In this document: piece after piece, positions 1 to 4,490 of the stretch | How positions within the stretch are numbered: position 1 is the first letter of the stretch | Layout of the letters: each line of letters opens with the position of its first letter | Assembly: GCA_007133745.1 (NCBI GenBank) | Contig: SLMC01000179.1 | Location: 1-6,113 of the forward strand | Length of the DNA: 6,113 nucleotides | Reading direction: 5' to 3' | Origin: Kiritimatiellia bacterium | GTDB taxonomy: Bacteria > Verrucomicrobiota > Kiritimatiellia > UBA8416 > SLMC01 | Made by a program: the position numbers and the translations under genes | Notes under the pieces: model-generated | The model's database searches: none | Seen by the model: the letters and a program-made list of their open reading frames with translations, nothing else | What the model was told of the DNA's origin: nothing

Positions 1-558
1 AAGAACGCCGCCACGCTCCTGCTGACGAGTCATGGCGCGCCCATGATTCTGTCGGGCGACGAAATGGGCAATACCCAGAACGGCAACAACAACGCCTATT
101 GCCAGGACAACGCCCTCTCGTGGCTGGATTGGAGCCTGTTGGAAAAGAACGCCGAGCTGTTCAATTATTTCAAGCAAATGATCGCCTTGCGCAAGACGCA
201 TCCGGCCTTGCGCTACAGCACCTACACCACACGCGCCGATCTCGGCGCGGAAGTGTCCTGGCATGGGCTCAAAGCCTGGAACGCGGACTGGTCGGCCGAA
301 TGCCGGACACTGGCGTTCATGTGTCGGCGGCCCGACGCGCCCGAGGTTCCCTGTCTGTACGTGGCGATGAACATGCATTGGGAGACGCACCCCTACGAAC
401 TGCCGACGTTTGCCGACGACCGGCGCTGGCGCGTTTTCGCCAACACCGATATGCCGCCCCCGCATGACATTGCCGTGCCGGGCGAGGAAACGGAGCTTGA
501 AAACCAGTATGAATTCCTGGTTGGCCCGCGCTCGGTCGCCGTGCTGATCAGGGCGTAA
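1..558 (+). CDS. glgX: Glycogen debranching enzyme, GlgX/TreX type (3' part, N-terminus outside window)
   Basis: This is the last 185 codons of an alpha-1,6-glucosidase that removes branches from glycogen or limit dextrins in the cytoplasm. The reading frame is open from base 1, and the first visible ATG (43) is internal. The diagnostic family block lies at fragment residues 12-40: GAPMILSGDE, then TQNGNNNAYCQDN, then a W-x-D-W segment. It corresponds to the conserved (G-x-PM-x-x-x-GDE...TQ-GNNNAYCQD) region of GH13 isoamylase/GlgX proteins, just after the catalytic barrel strands. The following ~140 residues fit the C-terminal beta domain (FKQMIALRKTHPALR, then a beta-rich tail ending SVAVLIRA). 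The catalytic Asp and Glu would lie upstream and cannot be checked. The gene ends at TAA 556-558 and is followed by a spacer, so it is probably last in its transcript. The family assignment is firm; GlgX against other isoamylase-type debranchers is less certain. Confidence 0.93.
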   Translation, partial: KNAATLLLTSHGAPMILSGDEMGNTQNGNNNAYCQDNALSWLDWSLLEKNAELFNYFKQMIALRKTHPALRYSTYTTRADLGAEVSWHGLKAWNADWSAECRTLAFMCRRPDAPEVPCLYVAMNMHWETHPYELPTFADDRRWRVFANTDMPPPHDIAVPGEETELENQYEFLVGPRSVAVLIRA

Positions 559-605
559 CCCGAACGAGTCAAAGCGGGCTAACGCACGCAAACCGAAATT
601 TTTTT

Positions 606-691
606 CACCACGGAGACACGGTGGCACGGAGACAAGAGAATAAGAGGTCTTCAAGCAGCGGATTCTCTATGCCTCTGTGTCCTCCGTGGCA
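606..691. repeat. Imperfect long inverted repeat of the CCACGGAGACAC type, flanked by T tracts
   Basis: The left arm CCACGGAGACAC (608-619) pairs with GTGTCCTCCGTGG (677-689) with a single bulged base. A second related block, GGCACGGAGAC (623-633), follows the left arm. The arms are separated by about 57 nt, so RNA could fold into a long stem-loop. A run of seven T lies just before the element (599-605) and another after it (700-706). Possible roles are a transcription terminator for the debranching gene, or a dispersed REP/MITE-like palindrome. From general memory, CACGGAGACACGG-type palindromes are scattered in intergenic regions of many environmental bacteria, but no search was possible here. 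The right T run is ten bases from the stem, which is too far for a classical intrinsic terminator. The repeat is clear; its role is not. Confidence 0.6.
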
Positions 692-747
692 TGTATTGCT
701 TTTTTTCATAGAACAACGAGCGGTTAAGGCGCTAAGGAGACATCATT

Positions 748-1068
748 ATGGAGACGACATTCGCAACGGAACTGAAGGACGGCATTGCGCGCATCACGCT
801 GGTCGGCAAGCTGGACGCCACGCATGCGCCGGCATTGCAGGAGGCCTTGAAGGGCCTGATCGGGCAGCCGGTCGACAAGATCGTTTTTTTCGCGCGCGAT
901 CTCGACTATATCGCCAGCGCGGGCTTGCGCGTCATCATTTTCGCCAAGCAGCAGATCGGCGCCGGCGCGCAAGTCTATCTCGTCGGCGCTCAGGCGCCCG
1001 TGCTCGATGTCGTGAAAATGAGCGGACTAGACACGTTCATGACGGTTCAGGACGCCTTCGACGCCTGA
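748..1068 (+). CDS. STAS-domain anti-sigma factor antagonist (RsbV/SpoIIAA-like)
   Basis: This 106-residue protein is a single STAS domain. In partner switching, the unphosphorylated form binds the anti-sigma kinase and frees its target; phosphorylation by the kinase inactivates it. The N-terminal strand region (TELKDGIARITLVGKLDA, residues 7-24) and the central DLDYIASAGLRVIIFA (51-66) match the family. Aligned with the D-S-S-G-L motif of SpoIIAA, Ser57 is the predicted phospho-acceptor. Ala56 replaces the usual Asp or Ser before it, and Ala58 replaces the second Ser. The ATG at 748 has a strong Shine-Dalgarno (AAGGAG, 734-739) eight bases upstream, which fixes the start. The gene lies 56 nt ahead of the kinase gene on the same strand, as in Rsb-type operons. 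Its cytoplasmic partners should be the kinase at 1125-1535 and the phosphatase at 1525-3510. The family call is secure; the regulated output is unknown. Confidence 0.93.
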   Translation: METTFATELKDGIARITLVGKLDATHAPALQEALKGLIGQPVDKIVFFARDLDYIASAGLRVIIFAKQQIGAGAQVYLVGAQAPVLDVVKMSGLDTFMTVQDAFDA

Positions 1069-1069
1069 G

Positions 1070-1110
1070 GCGGGCTTCGCCCGCAGCCCGCAGCCAAAAT
1101 TTCAAATTTT
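1070..1110 (+). other. Hairpin plus AT-rich palindrome in the STAS-kinase gap
   Basis: The 56-nt gap between the two genes holds two adjacent symmetrical elements. One is a small GC hairpin, GCGGG (1070-1074) with CCCGC (1080-1084), around the loop CTTCG. The other is a 15-base AT-only palindrome apart from its centre, AAAATTTCAAATTTT (1096-1110). The palindrome ends directly before the Shine-Dalgarno AAAGGAA (1111-1117) of the kinase gene. The hairpin lacks a T tract, so it is unlikely to terminate transcription. It could protect or pause the transcript and set the STAS-to-kinase ratio. The AT palindrome could keep the ribosome site unpaired or bind a protein. These roles are inference; only the symmetry is observed. 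Confidence 0.4.
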
Positions 1111-1124
1111 AAAGGAAACCCGTC

Positions 1125-1535
1125 ATGTCGGAATCATCCTTTCCCGCGACACTCGACCGGCTCGACGAGATGATCGCGTTCATACTGGATTTCGCCGAGC
1201 GGCAGGGCCTGAACCCAGGCGCAGCGTACAAGGTGCGGCTGGCGGCGGAAGAGGTTTTGGTCAATATCGTCAAACACGCCTATCCCGACGGACCCGGGAC
1301 TATCGGAATCGCTTGCGCGCCGGCAGAGGGCGCCGCCGGCATCGCGATCGAAATCAAGGATACCGGCTTGCCTTTCAATCCGCTCGAAAAAAGCGACCCG
1401 GACACCGCGCTCCCCATGGAAGAGCGGCCTATCGGAGGGCTGGGCATTTTTCTGGTCAAAAAGGTCATGGACGACATCGGCTACGTCCGCGATGGCGACA
1501 CGAACATCCTGAGGCTGGTCAAGCATGCGTCGTAA
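1125..1535 (+). CDS. Anti-sigma factor serine/threonine kinase, HATPase fold (RsbW-like)
   Basis: This 136-residue cytoplasmic protein is of the HATPase_c_2 (RsbW/SpoIIAB) type, which both sequesters a target and phosphorylates the STAS antagonist. Motifs appear in the family order. The N box is AAEEVLVNIVKHAYP (40-54), with Glu43 and the Mg-binding Asn47. The G1 box is KDTGLPFNP (78-86), with the adenine-contacting Asp79. The G2 box is GGLGIFLVKKVMDDIGY (104-120). The C-terminal strand NILRLVKH closes the fold. All expected ATP-binding residues are present, so it is predicted to be active. The start is ATG 1125, with AAAGGAA at 1111-1117 and good spacing. The last 11 nt overlap the start of the phosphatase gene, which suggests translational coupling. 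The sequestered partner is not in the window. It could be a sigma factor, or a different target as known for some Gram-negative partner switches. Confidence 0.93.
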   Translation: MSESSFPATLDRLDEMIAFILDFAERQGLNPGAAYKVRLAAEEVLVNIVKHAYPDGPGTIGIACAPAEGAAGIAIEIKDTGLPFNPLEKSDPDTALPMEERPIGGLGIFLVKKVMDDIGYVRDGDTNILRLVKHAS

Positions 1536-3510
1536 AACTTTACGAACAACGATGATTTTGCGCGTCTGGGGCGTCAGCGCCATGTTGTTTGTCGCCGCCA
1601 TGGTCGTGGATTTCGTGTTTACCAAAGGCAAGGTCGAGGACGCCATCGAACAGAACGCTCTGAATACGGCGCGCTATTACGGCAAGAAAATGGACATGCT
1701 GTTCGCAGAGGCCGCCGTGATCGCGCGCATGACTGCCGTGCATCTGGAGGAAACCTGTCCCGAAACCGTTGCGAAAGAGTCCGCGCAGGAACGCGCGACG
1801 GCCAACGCGCGGTTTTTGAAAAGGACCTTGGAGAAGAACCCTTTCGTTTACGGTGTAGGCGTGGCGTTCGAACCCTATGCCTTCAACGATGAGATTGAGA
1901 TATACCTTCCCTTTTTCTTTTACCGAAAGGGCGAAATCGTTGAAGTCCAAATGGGAGATGTCGAGGGCTACACTCATCTCGACAAGGATTGGTACCGTCG
2001 CGCCAAGGACCTCGGCCGACCGGTCTGGTCGGAACCCTACCGGACCGACGCCACGCCCGACCAGCCGCGGGATGCCGCCTTGCTGGTGACCTACGCCTAT
2101 CCGCTGCGCCGAGACGGCGCGTTCGTCGGCGTCGCGTTTGTGGATATGGCGCTCGATGCCATCTCCGAAAAAATCGCCGCCATCACATTGTTGGAAAGCG
2201 GGTACGGGTTCGCGCTCAGTCAAAGCGGCATGCTGTTGTCGTCGCTAACCCCCGAGACCCGCAAGCTCGATGTCAATATCCGCGACCTTAGTCCCGAACT
2301 GGTTCCGCATCTCGCAGACATCGGCAGACTCGAGAGCAGCGAATGCGTGTTCGCGCGAATGCCCGATCCGGTTCGGCGCGAACCGGCCTGGATCGTGCTG
2401 CGACCTGTTCGCCATGGCGATGACGTGATGGGCTCCGTCGGCTTCGTCTATCCGGTCGACGAAGTCCGCGCCCGCATTTACGATTTGCAGAAGGAATCCG
2501 CCGTCATCGGCGCGCTCGGCCTGATTTTGCTGTTGGCGATCGTAATGGCGGTCTCGAACGCGCTGACCCGCCCGATCTCGGCCTTGGCGGTGGGCGTCTC
2601 GCGCGTGGCCAAAGGCGATTTGGACTACAAGCTGTGCGATGCGTCCTCCATTCGCGAAGTCGCGCTGTTGCGCAACGCCTTCAACAAAATGGCCGACGAC
2701 CTGAAAGCCTATCTGCGCGAGTTGAAGGCGACCATCGCCGCCCGCGAACGCGTCGAAAGCGAACTGCAGATCGCCCGTCATATTCAATCCAGCATGCTGC
2801 CCCGCATTTTCCCGCCGTTTCCCGACCGAACCGAATTCAACCTGTACGCCGTCATGGAGCCGGCCCGCGAGGTGGGCGGCGACTTCTACGACTTCTTTTT
2901 CATTACACCGACAAAGCTGTGTCTCGTGATCGGCGACGTGTCCGGCAAAGGGATTCCGGCCGCGCTGTTCATGGTGATTGCCAAGGCCTTGCTGCGCATG
3001 GAGGCCATGAACGACATTCCGCCCGAGCAGATTCTCTCGCGCGTCAACAACCACCTTTGCCCGGACAATCCGGAAAGCATGTTCGTCACCGTGTTCTGCG
3101 CGATCCTCGACACGGCGACCGGCGAGCTGCAGTGCGCCAATGCCGGGCATAATCCGCCGTTGCTCTGCCGGGCTAGCGGCCAGGCCGAGGCGGACGTCGA
3201 AACGATGACCGTCAACAGAAATTTGGTGCTCGGGGTCATGCCGGACATCGAGTACAAGCCCGATCCCCTGGCTCTGGCCGCTGGCGACATGGTGGTCCTC
3301 TATACCGACGGCATCACCGAGGCGATGGATCCGGACTCGAACCAGTTCACGGAAGCCCGGCTTAAACAGGTCGTCGCCGACAACCGGGCCGCGGAAATGT
3401 CCGGACTCGTTCAGGCCGTGCAGTCGGCCGTCGTCGCGTTCGCCAAAGGCGCGGAACAGTCCGACGACATTACTATGCTGGCCGTGCGCTACAAGGGTCC
3501 ATCGGCCTGA
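1525..3510 (+). CDS. Membrane sensor PP2C phosphatase with Cache-like sensor, HAMP and SpoIIE domain (RsbU-like)
   Basis: This 661-residue protein is the input arm of the partner switch; it should dephosphorylate the STAS protein when stimulated. Order of parts: a short basic N-terminus; TM helix 1 (about 11-32); an extracytoplasmic sensor (about 35-322) with Cache-type features (PFVYGVGVAFEPYAF at 106-120, DWYRRAKDLGRPVWSEPY at 155-172); TM helix 2 (about 326-346); HAMP with the usual RPI motif (349-351); a helical linker (about 398-425); and the SpoIIE-type PP2C domain (about 425-657). Metal-binding motifs are intact: EVGGDFYD (449-456), GDVSGKG (470-476), LYTDGITEA (592-600) and SDDITML (646-652), with Asp453, Asp471, Asp595 and Asp648 as likely ligands. 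ATG 1525 overlaps the kinase gene by 11 nt and has a modest GAGG at 1511-1514. ATG 1552 is an alternative start that would lose nine residues. The architecture recalls chlamydial RsbU. The ligand is unknown. Confidence 0.93.
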   Translation: MRRKTLRTTMILRVWGVSAMLFVAAMVVDFVFTKGKVEDAIEQNALNTARYYGKKMDMLFAEAAVIARMTAVHLEETCPETVAKESAQERATANARFLKRTLEKNPFVYGVGVAFEPYAFNDEIEIYLPFFFYRKGEIVEVQMGDVEGYTHLDKDWYRRAKDLGRPVWSEPYRTDATPDQPRDAALLVTYAYPLRRDGAFVGVAFVDMALDAISEKIAAITLLESGYGFALSQSGMLLSSLTPETRKLDVNIRDLSPELVPHLADIGRLESSECVFARMPDPVRREPAWIVLRPVRHGDDVMGSVGFVYPVDEVRARIYDLQKESAVIGALGLILLLAIVMAVSNALTRPISALAVGVSRVAKGDLDYKLCDASSIREVALLRNAFNKMADDLKAYLRELKATIAARERVESELQIARHIQSSMLPRIFPPFPDRTEFNLYAVMEPAREVGGDFYDFFFITPTKLCLVIGDVSGKGIPAALFMVIAKALLRMEAMNDIPPEQILSRVNNHLCPDNPESMFVTVFCAILDTATGELQCANAGHNPPLLCRASGQAEADVETMTVNRNLVLGVMPDIEYKPDPLALAAGDMVVLYTDGITEAMDPDSNQFTEARLKQVVADNRAAEMSGLVQAVQSAVVAFAKGAEQSDDITMLAVRYKGPSA

Positions 3511-3531
3511 TTGTTTCCCCTTTTTCGCGTA

Positions 3532-3570
3532 ATCACAGTAAAGCAATGACAGTAACCGAGACACTGTGAT
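3532..3570. repeat. 8-bp perfect inverted repeat with internal ACAGTAA direct repeats
   Basis: ATCACAGT (3532-3539) and ACTGTGAT (3563-3570) are exact reverse complements 23 nt apart. They start 22 nt after the phosphatase stop codon. Within the left part, ACAGTAA occurs twice (3535-3541 and 3549-3555), 14 nt apart. The stem could form at the 3' end of the three-gene transcript, but no T tract follows, so an intrinsic terminator is doubtful. The arrangement could equally be a dimeric regulator operator for the downstream genes. The symmetry is certain; its function is inference. Confidence 0.4.
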
Positions 3571-3742
3571 GATGGGGGTGTTAAGACGTTCATTGACTCG
3601 CTATGCTCGCCAACGTCAGATTGGCAAGCGCCTGATCTCGGTCTATCCGGCCGACCTTCCTCGATTGGACGCGTTGCTTACCGCAAAGCTTAAGCTGTTC
3701 GGATATTCTGTTGGCATTGGGGAGCGAAGCGGGCGGCGTTAA
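3569..3742 (+). CDS. Doubtful 57-residue ORF, possible remnant of a DNA-binding-type small protein
   Basis: An open frame runs from ATG 3569 (or ATG 3572) to TAA 3740-3742. The peptide starts MMGVLRRSLTRYARQ and is basic at its N-terminus, followed by LISVYPADLPRLDALLTAKL. The segment with a strand-like start followed by P-x-DL-x-RLDAL faintly resembles the start of ribbon-helix-helix type proteins, but the second helix (usually with SRSxLIR) is absent. No convincing Shine-Dalgarno precedes it, and codon use is less GC-biased than in the neighbouring genes. It may be a chance ORF or the decayed end of a former gene. I do not assign a function. The rest of the 3511-3779 spacer shows no other gene. 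Confidence 0.18.
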   Translation: MMGVLRRSLTRYARQRQIGKRLISVYPADLPRLDALLTAKLKLFGYSVGIGERSGRR

Positions 3743-3766
3743 AGGGTACGAAAAACATGCGGCAAC

Positions 3767-3773
3767 AGGGAGG
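3767..3773 (+). promoter_or_regulatory. Shine-Dalgarno that sets the cupin start at ATG 3780
   Basis: The string AGGGAGG ends six bases before ATG 3780. The frame is open further upstream to a TTG at 3711, but the 23 additional codons (LGSEAGGVKGYEKH and so on) match nothing in cupins. That TTG also has no comparable ribosome site. The shorter protein begins where the cupin fold is expected to begin, so ATG 3780 is preferred. Confidence 0.7.
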
Positions 3774-3779
3774 ATCATC

Positions 3780-4118
3780 ATGTTCTGTCAACGCGAGACA
3801 CTGGAAAGCCGACCCATTGTTGAAGGCCTGGTCGGCACGTATTTGGGCAGCGGCGAGGCCATGAACGCCATGCACTGGGTCTTCAAGGACAAGACGGCCT
3901 TGCCGGCGCACAGCCATCCGGCCGTCCAGTTCGGCTACATTGTTCGCGGCGCCTTCGATACGGTGATCGGCGACGAAAAAGCGCGCCTGAAAGCCGGAGA
4001 CGCCTATTACATTCCGCCCAATGTGGAGCATGCCTTCGAGGCGGTCGGAGAGACCGAAGCCATTGACGTGTTCAGTCCGGCCCGCGCCGACATTCCGCCC
4101 TGGTCGCGCGAAGTCTGA
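3780..4118 (+). CDS. Small single-domain cupin protein
   Basis: This 112-residue protein is a single cupin beta-barrel. Cupin motif 1 is LPAHSHPAVQFGYIVRG (41-57): His44 and His46 are metal ligands, and Gln50 occupies the usual Glu position, a common substitution in small cupins. Motif 2 is GDAYYIPPNVEHAF (73-86), giving P-x-N-x-x-H with His84 as the third ligand. A metal site is therefore likely. Small cupins of this type include sugar- or metabolite-binding proteins, isomerases and dioxygenase-like enzymes, and nothing here separates these options. There is no signal peptide, so it should be cytoplasmic. It stands alone on the plus strand, 269 nt after the phosphatase gene, and converges with the metallophosphoesterase gene across a repeat array. 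The fold is secure; the reaction and substrate are unknown. Confidence 0.88.
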   Translation: MFCQRETLESRPIVEGLVGTYLGSGEAMNAMHWVFKDKTALPAHSHPAVQFGYIVRGAFDTVIGDEKARLKAGDAYYIPPNVEHAFEAVGETEAIDVFSPARADIPPWSREV

Positions 4119-4176
4119 TGTTTGATTGAACTGCATAAAACCTGATCTCGTCGGAAAATGAAATGGCACATTTCGT

Positions 4177-4367
4177 ACATCGCACCGGGCCGCCCGCCGG
4201 CCTTGCGCCGGTGGAGGCAAACGTTGAGGGGGGGGAGGCGCACATCGCACCGGGCCGCCCGCCGGCCTTGCGCCGGTGGAGGCAAACGTTGAGGGGGGAG
4301 GCGCACATCGCACCGGGCCGCCCGCCGGCCTTGCGCCGGTGGAGGCAAACGTTGAGGGGGGAGGCGC
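4177..4367. repeat. Tandem array of three ~63-bp GC-rich direct repeats
   Basis: Three near-identical units lie head to tail: 4177-4241 (65 bp), 4242-4304 (63 bp) and 4305-4367 (63 bp). Each begins ACATCGCACCGGGCC and ends in a G tract followed by AGGCGC. The only visible difference is the G tract, with eight G in the first copy and six in the other two; this suggests slippage and recent duplication. Each unit contains a hairpin, CCGGC/GCCGG around CTTGC (4197-4211 in the first copy), and an outer CACCGG/CCGGTG pair. The array fills most of the 372-nt gap between the convergent cupin and metallophosphoesterase genes. Because the unit is 63 bp it stays open in several frames and yields 21-residue repeats on translation. 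These have no ribosome site and look like an artefact. There is no CRISPR-like repeat and variable spacer pattern. Confidence 0.9.
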
Positions 4368-4370
4368 TGA

Positions 4371-4416
4371 GTCCTCCTCTCTCAACTTCCTTCACCACCG
4401 GCGCAAGGCAGGCGGG
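4371..4416. repeat. Fourth, inverted and diverged copy of the 63-bp unit
   Basis: The reverse complement of this segment matches the second half of the direct repeat. CCACCGGCGCAAGGC plus AGGCGGG (4395-4416) pairs at 21 of 22 positions with 4321-4342 in the third copy. TCCTCC and TCTCAAC-type sequence (4373-4386) pairs over 14 positions with 4351-4364, including two G-U pairs. An 8-by-8 internal loop (4343-4350 against 4387-4394) separates the two stems, and the apical loop is eight nt (4365-4372). The third and fourth copies can therefore fold into one hairpin of about 96 nt. At a convergent gene junction it could end transcription or stabilise 3' ends from either side. That role is inference; no T tract follows it on the plus strand. 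Confidence 0.75.
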
Positions 4417-4444
4417 ATCAGAACTGATGGCTGATCACTGATCA
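4417..4444. repeat. Cluster of small ATCAG/CTGATCA repeats beside the array
   Basis: Directly after the inverted copy there is ATCAG-AA-CTGAT (4417-4428), a short inverted repeat. Two immediately adjacent copies of CTGATCA follow (4431-4437 and 4438-4444), each containing the palindrome TGATCA. Together they place GATC sites and stop codons in several frames on both strands. They may mark the boundary of the repeat element or be a small target duplication. No further feature is seen in 4445-4490 before the end of the metallophosphoesterase gene. Confidence 0.4.
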
Positions 4445-4490
4445 ATGGCCACGGCTCTTTTAGGGTCGGCGATCCGTTTCACTGCCGCCG

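Noticed and set aside
559..605. Intrinsic terminator using CCCG/CGGG and the T7 tract after the debranching gene
   Set aside because: The stem has only four pairs and lies about 20 bases from the T tract, too weak and too far to call.
2245..3564. Long minus-strand open frame (439 codons) opposite the phosphatase gene
   Set aside because: It lies antisense to a clear HAMP-PP2C coding region, is rich in His/Gly/Arg and matches no family. It is the expected shadow of a GC-rich gene.
3711..3779. Longer cupin starting at TTG 3711
   Set aside because: The added residues do not resemble cupins, and the strong Shine-Dalgarno sits just before ATG 3780.
3690..4398. Minus-strand frames encoding 21-residue repeats (PPPSTFASTGARPAGGPVRC-like)
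   Set aside because: The repeats follow from the 63-bp DNA period being a multiple of three. All three minus frames are open, there is no ribosome site, and the frames run antisense into the cupin gene.
4177..4416. CRISPR array
   Set aside because: The units are contiguous with no unique spacers, and no cas genes are present.
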